Made by a program: the position numbers and the translations under genes. Positions 12,148 through 23,465 of a stretch of 64,000 nucleotides of DNA are shown one piece after another. The stretch comes from Nemania diffusa (Eukaryota; Ascomycota; Sordariomycetes; Xylariales; Xylariaceae). The stretch spans positions 2,976,001-3,040,000 of the forward strand of contig JBBPUQ010000005.1 of the NCBI GenBank assembly GCA_038501195.1, in the 5' to 3' direction. Within the stretch, counting starts at the first letter, position 1. Each line of letters starts with the position of its first letter. The notes beneath the pieces were generated by a model. It did no database searches, was not told where the DNA came from, and saw only the letters and a list, made by a program, of their open reading frames with translations.

Positions 12148-13271
12148 TCCTTGGCCGTGTCTTCTTTTGTTGCCGTTCTGATGTAGCCCTCTTGCTTCTC
12201 ATGCAACCAACGTTACACCTAATCTATATCTTCGAGGTGAGCTGAGATTCTTAATCTAAGCATTTGTCGAGCGGTCACTTTCGGAACCAGAGATGTCCGC
12301 TCGCTTACCAAATTCTCGCCAAAGCCTTGTGCCGTTAAACTGCAGGTGATATGCGCGGCTCAGCGTTACCACGCGATGATAATATCGCCGAGCTTGGGGC
12401 CGGAGCGCAGACCAAACATCGGGACACGGCCTCGAGCTGTCGCGAAAAAAACAGTAGTGGCGTCCCAAGAACCTTGCCACTCATGCCGTCTGACCACCTG
12501 AGCTACGCACAGGTAGGCTTCGCTGTATACATACGCCCAATATTCCCGAGGCGAGCGGAGAGTATTGGTCCCCGGTATCCCGGTTTGCCTCGTCCTCGTG
12601 CCAGACTCGTTATATTAGAAAAGGTGGGGGGGCACATCTAAACATATCGATCGAGCGCCAAGCCATGACGACTAACGTCTCGGTAATTGCTGCCAAGAAG
12701 ACCAGTCACTTCTATCAAGGAATCTTCCGTGTTGTCCGCCTTGCTGTAACATCCTACCCCCTGGTCTCCCGGCAAATCCAGACTAATCAGAAGCTGAAGT
12801 GCCCATCTAGACCAGGGGAGTAGCAGTCACCATATGACAAGAATATCAATATTGGCCTATCTCGGAATTTTCAGCAAACGATATACGGTGATTTTCTGAT
12901 AGATGCAGCTACCTACATACATAAAGTTGCCAAGGGCAGCGCCTAGGCCATTGCACAGGGGATCCTTCTAGAAGCAGGGAAAGGTTCCACCGCGTTACCG
13001 TACCTCCGGCTTGCTTGGTACCGCTCGTGGGGAAGAGGGGAAGAGGGGATGGGTTCATGCATTTCCGCCGGGAGTCATGGCAATAGCGAGTTCTTAGGCT
13101 CGGGTGTTGCCGTAGTTTTCAGTCCCATACCCACCCGCCTAGAGCATGGTCAACAACCGAGCGCAACGGGTCCAAGACCGTTGTTAATACGACTCTATTC
13201 AGCCAGTTCCCCGGTCGATGCATTGCTTTTTCCGGGTGTTTAAGCGAGACTAGAAGATGACAATCACTTAC

Positions 13272-13493
13272 AGCCTTGAGGGTGCGTTGTACCAGAGACT
13301 TTCTGATCAGCGAATGAACACTACGTTTCTCGGTACCTCGTATGCTAATGTCGAGTCTATTTTCCGAACATGCCGTTAGTATTCTAAAAACAGATCCATG
13401 TATCTCACCCGGGGTGGCCACTCCCGTCTTAGCCAGCTCGGTCCACGAGTTGGTTCGAGTCATGATATGCTCGGAGATTATTCTCTCGGATTC
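13272..13493 (-). pseudogene. isolated coding-like exon, unknown family
   Basis: A 74-codon open stretch on the minus strand is bounded by a CAG acceptor and a GTAAGT donor, both in phase 0. Its translation begins ESERIISEHIMTRTNSWTEL and ends LVQRTLKA, with balanced, protein-like composition (includes GEIHGSVFRILTACSENRLDI). I do not recognise the family and could not find confident partner exons: the sequence after the donor gives only a short C-terminal run, and the sequence before the acceptor shows stops. It is either one exon of an unassembled gene or a relic. Confidence 0.3.
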
Positions 13494-14336
13494 CTGTCAA
13501 AATCCGAGCCCTATAGCCCCTTAGTTGAGGCTGGTGCGATGCACCTGATACCTACTTAACGAGCCATGAGTCCGGATTGTCGATCCGGAAGTTTCAGCTT
13601 ATCGAGACTGGTTAGAGAGTACCTCGTAATACTCGTCTCATCGAGAACCAAATACGGAAGCGTGTAGAACCGTAGGACTTTAAAACTATATCATCAATTC
13701 ATCATAGTTAATCCCTTGTGAGCGTAGATTAAAATGGACGTAGATATCCAGTGAATATTCATAAGCGCCATGTCGTATACGTATTTGGTCAGAAGTCTGC
13801 ATCCCTTCATCAGGGCAAGGTCGTAGAACTTAAAATCTACCTAGATAGTATTTCTAGCCCAAATGAGGTTCAGAACAAGACACCGTATGGTAAAAATACC
13901 ATTCAGATGCAGTGTTGGGAGTATTACTTGTGTTGAAGATGTGTCAAGTGTTGATGATGGCGCGCAGTTGTCCCATACCTAGTTTAGTCTCGTAGAATTA
14001 GTTAGTTTTATAATGCTTAGCAATCATGACAAACCTCGTGTTCCCTGTGATAGTCTAACCTAACTAAGCCAGATAGTAGAAGCATATATAAGGAGTACGG
14101 TAGTTGCACGATCATTAGTTATGATTTTTTGTCGTGAGTATGTATACATAATTATTGCCAATAATACGATGACGATTGTTTTTTTTTCAGTATTAACCCG
14201 TTCGTGAAGTAAAGGGCTAGTATCTGTGACACTGCAACTTTTTGCTCTACAAAAATGCAATACGTAGATAGAAAAAAAAAATGTGGAGTACTATTGATCC
14301 TTTACACTTGCACAGTCTTGTGCATAGTTGGATTTG

Positions 14337-15444
14337 TTATATTCTCGCAGTTAGCTTGTTTATCTTTGGCTTAATGGGTATCCTCGGGTGATCTCCAGCT
14401 AGCTGAAGGCCCGTGATGGCCTCAAGCTCATCTACGGCCCCGAAGGCTTCACCAAGCGATACTTTAATAGTGCGAAATCCTATTTTACGGCCACCTTTAA
14501 GGTTCTCTCCAATGTCGTCCAGGAATACAATTTCTTCGGGCTTCACACCATCTGCCCAACTCAGCGACCGGCCCCTCTCGGAGGGAGCATTGGCTCGCGC
14601 GAATCTATCGATCTCCCGCAGCGTGTATTCGTATATGCGGGGATCCGGCTTTCGTAGACCCACATGGGCCGAAGACTGTAACACTCGGAGTTAACTAAAC
14701 CCGTGAGTACCTAGTCTAGAACATAGGTAACTTTGGTTTAAAAAGGGGCTTTTATGTTCTAGAATATAGCCTGGAGAATTACTCACTACGAAGACATCAA
14801 ATAGGCTTCGAATCGGGTCCGCGTAGAAATCCTCCCTATATAGCGGGTGACCATTGGGGAAAATGACCGTGTTGCTCATAGCAGCAAGTATGAAGCGGCC
14901 GCTCGCGTTTAACCGTTGCAACGCCGGATACATCCACGGGTCAGGGGCTGTCGAGACTGCCATCATATCATTGAACAACCACCGTCCATCCATCTGAGGA
15001 ACAGAAGGAATCTCTTGCGGCATGTTCGAATCTTTGGCTGCCTGTATCTTGTAAAAGGCAGCCCACCTCTCCGCATTGTGTAGGTCCTCATTGAACCCAG
15101 CAAAAAAAGCGTCATTCATGAGGATCTCACCTCGCTCGAGACGATGCCAGAAGCCATTTGGTGCCGTTTTGGAAATAGAATAATTGATCCAGCCGGGCGG
15201 GATCCCCAGACTTAGTTCATAGTCTAAAATTGACTGGAAGGGCGAGACGACCTACCAAGCATGTTAGCTTTCATACGTCTTCATCCAGGATCCCACGAAA
15301 GGTGGGAACTAAGAGCACTTGTCTCTGTAGTGTTGATAAATAGTACATGGCAAGGCCTGCGCAATGGCAGACTACTTGTGTTTGACTTACACAGACACCC
15401 CCGATATCGAACAACAGCACCTTTATGGGTTGTTGAGCTGCCAT
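14337..15444 (-). CDS. HAD-superfamily hydrolase (epoxide hydrolase N-terminal/ACAD10-like)
   Basis: Haloacid-dehalogenase-fold hydrolase, predicted cytosolic, probably a phosphatase; substrate unknown. Three exons join in phase to 285 aa: 15444-15391, 15251-14787, 14675-14337. Motif I is FDIGGV with the nucleophile Asp at residue 13; the second acidic residue of the classical DxD is replaced by Gly, as in the epoxide-hydrolase N-terminal subgroup. A helical cap follows, then motif II (Ser/Thr in LAAMSNT), motif III Lys in GLRKPDPRIY (Lys ~182) and motif IV FLDDIGEN (Asp 226-227). The first intron separates residue 18 from the rest. Divergent from RPL5, with a 650-bp shared upstream region. 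Losing the second motif I Asp may weaken phosphatase activity (inference). Confidence 0.8.
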
Positions 15445-16094
15445 GATATTGGTATAGGTATACCCCAGAAGCCAGGGCAACCTAAAGATAATCCGTAGTA
15501 AGCAGTTCTGTCTGCTTTCCAAGTATCAGTTGTCTAAGTCGTCATGAAGACTGTAGCAAGTGTGGCGATGTAAGAGCGCTGGAGTGAATCGATGACTGCG
15601 CGATTGCCCACTACTTAAAAGTGAGTTGTCAATATGAAAGCCATGTATTTTATCAAGACAACATTAGACAGCACCAACCGAGAGGGACCTCGGCATTGAT
15701 CCTTGTCATTCCTTGATATGCGTAGGGCACGCAGGATCTAGCGAGCTAAACCCAGGACTTACCTAAGATAGACGGATGCCAGGGGAAAGCAGGGACAGGG
15801 GATTGGGATGGGAGTTAGGACAGGCAATGGAGGTGGTCTGTGCGCCATGGTCTGCTACCTAGGTACCTGTCGTCGCCCACCCTTATACACGGCACTATCG
15901 TGGCCCACCAAGCTATCTCCCAGCCAATCATTCGATGCAGGGCCGCAAGCGAATTTTCGCCCACAACAATTCCAACCCATTATCTTTTTATCGAGTGCGA
16001 ACTGGGACCGCCACCACATCTCTACCCTTGACATCAACCAACCCGACCTGTTCACCAAGCTGATATCGTCGCCAATCAGCCAAAATCAGTCAAG
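15445..16094. promoter_or_regulatory. divergent promoter region, HAD gene / RPL5
   Basis: A 650-bp spacer between two divergent start codons. The RPL5-proximal part (15850-16090) is rich in C/T and CCAAC-type words with few purine runs, as expected for a housekeeping 5' UTR. No TATA box was identified. Confidence 0.45.
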
Positions 16095-17216
16095 ATGGTG
16101 AGTTGATACCAACACCCACGTCAATTGCGACGCCAGAAATGGCCAATCCAATTGCCTTTGAGGTCGAAAGAGTCCATGCAAGATGCTTCGGATCAGGATG
16201 ATCATCTGAAGCGCAAATTGCTGACTCGGGAATATCGTGACAGGCTTTCCACAAGACGGTCAAGAGTAGCGCGTACTACAGGTGAGTGCACTTCCCTCCA
16301 GTCTATTCATGGGTGAGTCCGTCGACTGACCAAGCGTCTCGTCTGCAACAGTCGCTTCCAGACCAAGTACAAGCGCAGAAGAGAGGGCAAGACCGACTAC
16401 TATGCCCGCAAGCGCCTGATCACCCAGGCCAAGAACAAATACAACACTCCCAAGTACCGCCTAGTTGTCCGCTTCACCAACCGCGACATCATCATGCAGA
16501 TCGTCACCTCCGAGGTCTCTGGTGATAAGATCTTTGCCTCTGCCTACTCCCACGAGCTCAAGGCCTACGGCATCACTCACGGTCTTACCAACTGGGCCGC
16601 CGCCTATGCCACTGGTCTACTGATCGCCCGCCGTGTCCTCAAGAAGCTCGGGCTCGATGAGACCTTTACCGGTGTCGAAGAGGCTGATGGAGAGTACACC
16701 CTCACCGAGGCTGCTGAGGAGGATGGCGAAGAGCGCCGCCCCTTCAAGGCCTTCCTCGATGTTGGTCTAGCTCGCACTTCCACTGGTGCTCGTGTCTTCG
16801 GTGCCATGAAGGGTGCTTCCGATGGTGGTATCTTTGTCCCTCACTCCGAGAACCGCTTCCCCGGTTTCGACATGGAGAGTGAGGAGCTCGACGCTGAGAC
16901 CCTCAGGAAGTACATCTTCGGCGGTCACGTTGCTGAGTATATGGAAACCCTGGCCGACGATGATGAGGAGCGATACAAGAGCCAGTTTGGCCAGTACATC
17001 GAGGATGACGTTGAGGCCGATGGTCTTGAGGATCTGTACACTGAGGCCCACGCCGCTATCCGCGAGGATCCCTTCAAGAAGGTTGAGGGTGAGGGCTCCA
17101 AGAAGACCAAGGAACAGTGGAAGGCTGAGAGCAAGAAGTACCAGACACCCAAATCTACTAAGGCTGAGAAGGAGGAGAGAGTTAAGGCCAAGATTGCTGA
17201 GTTGCGTGACGCATAA
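16095..17216 (+). CDS. RPL5: 60S ribosomal protein uL18 (L5)
   Basis: Cytosolic large-subunit ribosomal protein that binds 5S rRNA as part of the 5S RNP with uL5/RPL11. Three exons: 16095-16097 (only the ATG), 16244-16281 and 16352-17216, joining to 301 aa, the normal length. Exon 2 encodes [13 protein letters not shown] and exon 3 begins [20 protein letters not shown]. Strongly conserved blocks follow, such as [44 protein letters not shown] and [10 protein letters not shown]. The basic C-terminus ([18 protein letters not shown]) is typical. Donor GTGAGT directly follows the ATG; both later junctions keep phase. Codon use is optimised (C-ending codons), as expected for a highly expressed gene. 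Identification is secure. Confidence 0.97.
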
Positions 17217-19695
17217 ATCACAGGCAGAGCATGAAATAATAAAAAGGAATGTCTTCGTTGCACTTTACGGTTGTCTTTTCGGCATGGGGAGTTCATAGGA
17301 ATGGCATTCTGGACGAGACAGGTCGCTTAACGAATTGATGAAGTTAAGGGTCTGGCAATATATTGATTCTTCACGTGATCCTACTCGTACTTAAAAACCC
17401 GGAGTCTATCTCCAGAGTGTGGAACTTTCCAACATCTTCAATGCTCCGCGTCTTGCCGTCTTACGTCCGTGTATGTAAGTCTGGCCATTTCCCTTCCGAC
17501 AGGTACTGTCTATTAGCATGAGCTATAACGGCGAGTGGTGGTAAATATGTATGCATTTCGGGCGTTAGGCTCTAATGTTTCTATGCGTAGATTATTGAAG
17601 CATAATCCAAATCCGATCCTTAGTTTTTACTATTTTGTTCCACATCCGATCTCGTGCATACATACTAATCACTCATAACAATACCCGTATCCACTTCTCT
17701 GCAAACGACAATTTTAACAGTAGGCAATATAAAGCGCAGTGGCCCTTCCATTGCAAGCTCCCAGTCAAGACAAAGTATTAACTATCGTGTTGGCTAACCT
17801 ACGTCTGGAGGACAAATCTCACCCAATCCCAAAGCACTCAACTCCGTCTTCGACTTGTTTACTTTTCCTGTCGTCTTGCTACCTGCGGTCTTTAACAATT
17901 GGGGCCTCGGACCCTAAGCACTTATCTGGCCCGCCTTAGATACCTACTTCGGCGTGTCTGTTCCTAGCAACGACTTCCCGATTCCCAAAAGACGCCACCC
18001 GTGGTATATTTGTGATGCTGAGATAATATTAGATTAGTTGTTAAAATACCATCTGATGAAGCAATGCTTCTAAGCATTGAGAATCGAGATAGTAGAGTCA
18101 AGGGAATAGATAAGTAGATAAAACATATAAACTTATAGCTATACCAACAAGAATAGTCCACTTGAGAAGTTGTCAGAGGATATGGTCCAGAGTGAAGATA
18201 GGTCACACAAGTACAAGCAGCTAGGTAGCACTTAGGTAGCAGTATAGGGGTAGGGCTCAATATCATTGATTCCTGAGTCCTTCTTCTAGAAAAGGGGAGG
18301 ACTCTACTCCTTATATAACAGTAGTGATTGATACAAATACCCCTAGGGGTCCTATAGCGACCTAGCTGCGACTTTATCGCCTGACAGAAGTCCACCAAAG
18401 GGTTCTATGCAACATGATGAAATATAGAGGATCTAGCCGAGACAGATATATCCTAGATTATACGCTTTTGTATGTTAATTATAATCCAGAACATTACATC
18501 CTAACCTTATTGTGCAGTGAGATGGCGGAGAAAAACACAGCTGCCGGTTAAGCTTATTGAGTAAGGCCTCTAGTGAAGACAGGGAGGGACTAGGCGTACT
18601 AATTTTTCCAGAACAGGATCTTACGAAATGTTGAAGAGACACGTAGGAAAAGGATGACCTCGAGTGCTAAGTAGGAGGGAGTACTCTTATCCCCGGATAC
18701 TCCGTGGCAACAAAATACATGAGTGTTTAGATGCAAAGATACCTAGCTATGGGGAGACCACTATCAATTCAGATACCCCCAACAGTGTTAGTTACCAACC
18801 TAGGTATTGTTATAATTGGTTTCAGCAAGTTTCCTAGAGTGCAGCAGCCTCGGGGTGCACAGAGTCGAGCTTGATGCGTCGACTTTCATCATGTTGCTTG
18901 TTTGGGAAATCAACTATATGTCCTACTTCATAGTGATGCCATTTATGCAACTTTGCTTCATCACATACATATTCTTGATTTTAAATGCTTGTTTTAGCGA
19001 GCTAGGGAACAGGTCACATAGCTATAAAACCAATCGGTATGCATGTAATAGTTAAGAGGTTAAATAGAATCCTACGATATAAAACTCGGCTTATGTATAA
19101 ACTTACCTTTAATGCTTTAAATGAGAGGTCTAAAGTGCTTCTGTCTCCTATCTTGAACATTGCTACGTCTTTGTATATCTCTAACACTGGCAATAAAAGC
19201 TTTAATAATCCTAGATATGACCTCAGATGTTTACTACTACAACTTGTAAGTTAATAGTTACTAGTTTCCTATTTCAAAAAAAGGTCAAGTCAATTTTTCT
19301 TTAACGTTTTGATCGAATATGGTAGTAAACCACGTGAGTTCGAGGCCAGTGGATATTTATTTTACAGCGGAATAGTTGATCATGTTACTCTGGGTAGGTA
19401 ACACGTGAATTGGCAATTGGCAATTGGCTATAGCTTATTGCTTGCTACTATATGAATCATATGTTGAACAAGCCCCATTTAATGCTATTTTAAATGTATT
19501 CTTTGCACCAGCTTGAACATTGCTAATTTATTCCTACCTTGACAGACATAAGCCTCGCTACCATATCACTCAGTTCTTAACTATTTGTTGCCTCTCGCCC
19601 TTTCCTTCGAGCAGGCCATTTAGGCTTAAAGAAAATCAAATCACACATCATTTCTACACACCTCCTAGCTGCAAGCTCTAGCTATCATCCTAACC
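17217..19695. other. intergenic 2.5 kb, AT-rich
   Basis: RPL5 3' region followed by AT-rich DNA. Open frames at 17739-17939 and 18816-19254 lack protein-like composition and flanking splice logic. No transposon domain was recognised. Confidence 0.5.
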
Positions 19696-20199
19696 ATGGC
19701 TTTCGGGCAGTGTAGGAAACCTAAATATTACCGGGATAAGCGATGGGAACCACCGCGCGATCTTGTAATCCCGCCAAACTTCCCGGTTCAATACGCATCT
19801 CCAGGCTATCAAAGCTACCACCAAGGACCAAGCTACCACTCTATGCCAACCTACCGACCTATGACTGTGCCATCGCACTTTGTGCCTATGCTACCAGCGT
19901 CGTCTACATTGATGCCGTCTAGGATGATACAAGATCCTGCAATAGCACACCACCATACGATAGCGAATCATCCTACGACCATACAATACCCTTCGACGAC
20001 ACAATACCCTACAGTAGCACAACATCCTACGATTCCGCAATACACTACAATGGCACAACACCCTCCAATGCCACAATATCCTGCAATAGCACAGCATCCT
20101 GCGATAGCGCGGCCTTCTGTGATGATGCCCATACCACAAGCATCCCGGCACCATGGCCCTGGCCCAGCATATGGTGCTTTCGTGCCACCTCGATACTGA
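19696..20199 (+). CDS. small P/Q/H-rich tandem-repeat protein, hypothetical
   Basis: An intronless 167-aa frame starting in good context (accATGG). The N-terminus is basic and aromatic (MAFGQCRKPKYYRDKRWEPP). A Tyr/Pro/Ser-rich middle is followed by a hexapeptide repeat region (about residues 82-141) of pattern xxxQ(Y/H)P, and the end is HHGPGPAYGAFVPPRY. No signal peptide or transmembrane segment is visible and I recognise no family. Repetition in a multiple-of-three unit with the frame kept open argues that it is translated. It stands alone between AT-rich blocks. Expression evidence would be needed before trusting it fully. Confidence 0.55.
   Translation: MAFGQCRKPKYYRDKRWEPPRDLVIPPNFPVQYASPGYQSYHQGPSYHSMPTYRPMTVPSHFVPMLPASSTLMPSRMIQDPAIAHHHTIANHPTTIQYPSTTQYPTVAQHPTIPQYTTMAQHPPMPQYPAIAQHPAIARPSVMMPIPQASRHHGPGPAYGAFVPPRY
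19939..20118 (+). repeat. 18-bp coding tandem repeat, ~10 units
   Basis: Ten consecutive 18-bp units, the first degenerate, inside the 19.7-kb ORF. Each encodes a hexapeptide of the type TVAQHP or TIPQYT. Units differ mainly at the first three codons; the CA(A/C)/(C/T)A(T/C)/CCT end is conserved. Confidence 0.85.
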
Positions 20200-23100
20200 G
20201 ATATAGCATCCAAAGCTGTTGTTGTAGGGAAATGGATTACGAGCTTATTGCAATTATAAGACAAGAAAGACATGGACCATATGGACAGTCTTATAAAGTT
20301 GACACGAACAGGATGCAGCCTTATTTGCTAGGATGAAATTCTGGGGAGGATATAACGAAAGGAAATGGATGCCTAGGGTTAGAGTAGGATATTCTGGTAA
20401 TATGGGATAAGATATGGCTAGGTTACCTTTAGAATACTTAGGTAATCAACTGAATTGCATTGTTTAGCAGCTACTTGACCAAAAAATTAGCTAGTTCCTT
20501 AGCTGTGGTTAGCTGTAAATCTTGTAAAAAGTGACTGAATCATTGAAAATGTAAAAATATGGCAAATATTCTAACATTGACAGAGCATCTTAAACCAGCA
20601 GTGATGATAGTCTCCATATTACAGACTTGACAAATAGACGACTGCCTGTTGAGGAAGTATTATTAATACACGGGCATGGTTGATGACTATTCCCGTTTAT
20701 TTAACCATATAACCTCCCTGCTATTTTGCACTTATTCTGCACCTGTAGGAGATCAATGTGTGTGCCTAGGTGTCAAACTTCCCCAAAATGCGTCGTTATA
20801 TGCAAGGTTCACGAAATGGTAGCGGTATGTACATGAAATTGTATATCTCTGTAAGCGTAAATTATTCCCTAAGTGGGAAAAATAGATGGCTTCCAGCTCA
20901 GTGATTTATACGTGGTATTTTGAAGCTAAAGATGTTCATTTGGGTAAAGTTATTGCTTGTGCTGTCCGATGGCCTTGAAGTTGGCACATGACGATGAGGT
21001 TGGAGAGAAAGGAGGGTGGAGGGCGCAGAAGAGTACCTTCACGTGACTGATTACTAGAAGATTTTTTGTACTCTGTGTATGACTGAAGATGTCGCAGGGA
21101 CTATACGGTATGTAGATAGGGCTAGGAGCCATGGGATGGTGTAGGTACATAATAGTTGAGTATGTAAGTAGGTACTTACCTCATGGCTTGACCAGAAATG
21201 GTAGATTGGTCCGACGTCGAACTTACATTACAAGGTAGGTACCGATAGCATACTATGTAGGTAGGGTGGCAATGGGATGCAACCCTTCTCACATAGGCTA
21301 TTGCTACAGCTGTGCGAGAATGATTAGGTAGCTGTTGCACTCCTGCCTTCGCCAAAAAATCTACCTACCTATCCGTTGAAGTGGCGACCTACATCCTACA
21401 TATGTAGTTGCTTGTAGCTGGGGGCAAATTATGCAAGCAAGGTGATATACCTCTAATTGGAAGTCCTATGCTATGTAATCGACACTTATTAGGTATAAGG
21501 CGCCTCGGCATTTGCCGCTAGGCGCGAAAGAGGACGCAATTGAGGCTGCACAGGAAATCTAGGCATATCATTTGATCCGGCCTCGTGTGATCTATGGGTG
21601 ACCGACTTTTGGTTGAGGAACGAAGGGGGAAATGGGGGAGAATGGACATCTGTACTGCAGGAATCCGCTTTCTGTCGGTGTATGTAAGTAAAGAAGTAGG
21701 TATTAATGTAGGCATTAGACCGCCACCCTGCCTAGGTACATACATACCTAACCTACATACATACTTAAACACACCACCTGCAGTCTCTGAGAAAGGGCAA
21801 GATGGTTGTTAGCATGTATCTACTGCGCCGATCCACGAGGATGTCAAGGAGAGAGGAGAGAAGCTGAATGAGACAAGACGCAAAATGACGAGACCCCTCT
21901 CAAACCTGGGTGGAGCTATTGGTGGGGAGAATATACGCAGTTCTTGGTAGGCATGTATGTAACGGGCGACCCTGGCCTGGCCCTCTTGCTACTGCAGGAG
22001 CGGCATGTGACATCGTACTGCTTACCTAGCAAATTATCTACATAGGTAGGTTAGGTGATAGAAGGTAAAGAAAAAAATCTGCTATCTGTTGTTTGTTGAA
22101 AAATCCCGCTAAGAATTCATCTTCATTCACACTCGCTCGCTACCTAGGCTAAATGTATGCAATATTTACTTATACCTATTTTGCCCTACCTTGAGTGCAA
22201 CCTACCTTCGTCGGTACATGCTTAAGTACCTGGCCCGTATAATATAGGTACCTAATGTACCTACACTCACTGTTATCGGTACAGCATATATGTGTGTGTG
22301 TATGCTTTGAGACATTATTCAAGACCTGGTAGATAGATCAAACAAAGGATTAACCAAGAAAGTTACCTACGATTGATTTGTGTCTGCATTCGTCCTGCCT
22401 ACCTTAGGCACTTTATATGTGTACCTATCGTCGCTACCTAACAAGCTAACCTACATGCTGATACAAATGGCACAACCTCGTCATTTCCCCGCCTGTACTC
22501 CACTATTCTACCGCCGGAGCTGACTGATCGCCTGGTGTACTCACCTCATGAAGTTCTTGGCTAGTACCCGGGGGCCCAATGGGAGGCGAATGTGCAGAGG
22601 ATGATTAGCGCTGCTTGCGCTGGTACAAGTACTCTACCGAAGTTGTATCAGCCCACTGTTGCAGTCAGTAGCGTACAGCACTACCTTATGTAGGTACGTA
22701 CCTAGAGTATACAACCATGTACACTAGGTAGGTACCTAAGGCAAGTGGTAAGTACTGTAGATATCTTACCTACATGTAGGTAGTGCATGTATGTAGTTTA
22801 CAGAACTGTCTATCTACGCAGCAGGTTAGGGTCGGTTGATCGTACATAGTAGAGTGCAATTCAATTCCAGCCTTCTCAGTTGATCACAACCGGCCTCTGG
22901 GAACGTCATCGCGAGTTTCGGGAGCCATCACCACCTCTGGACAACCTGCCTACCTCCCTACCTACTACCTACTATGTCTTAGTAGACATGGAGCCTCGTT
23001 GTGTCTATTGTTGGTCTGCGTCCTGACTTAGGTACCTACCTAGCCTATGCACGCTTTCGAAACGTTCGGATTTTCACATTGGTAGAAGACATCTCCTTGC

Positions 23101-23465
23101 CTCACCTTGCTTCGCCTTACCCTGCCTTTCTATTCCCGGTCTATCTACAGAGGTCCCGGCCCCGGCCTTTGCGTCTGTCCATACGGGCATATCCTGAAAC
23201 CCTGCATATTGTTCACCCTCGTCGTTGTCTTGCTGCGCTATCTGTATCCTCGAGACGCTCCCTGGATTACACACCCCATCTACTCTGCAGACTTGCCGGA
23301 CTAGGACAAGGTAGGATCGAGGATAGCTGACCAACCTGGTGGTGATATCATACCTCACTACTGCACGCATCCTGCGAAACGCCATCTATGATACAACATA
23401 CAGCATTGGTATCCTCTCCTAACGAACAACATTTTGTATGGACACCCCGATCACATCAAGTCACC
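20200..23465. other. intergenic 3.3 kb with TAGGTAGG/CCTACC words
   Basis: No gene recognised. It is dense in TAGGTA/TACCTA words, several forming short palindromes (for example 22719-22740 and 22765-22785). The last ~400 bp should contain the MHP1-like gene's promoter and 5' UTR. Confidence 0.5.

Larger units (their letters stand above)
8034..14336. other. gene-poor 6.3 kb
   Basis: The first ~150 bp is the laccase promoter. The rest has mixed base composition and many TAGGTAGG/CCTACC words (dense at 10440-10640 and 10860-10990). It carries a 12-bp tandem repeat at 12112-12147 and one coding-like exon on the minus strand at 13272-13493, listed separately. No complete gene could be assembled. 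Confidence 0.5.

Noticed and set aside
12256..12480. 74-aa minus-strand frame with some protein-like segments
   Set aside because: No splice-compatible partner exon and no recognisable motif.
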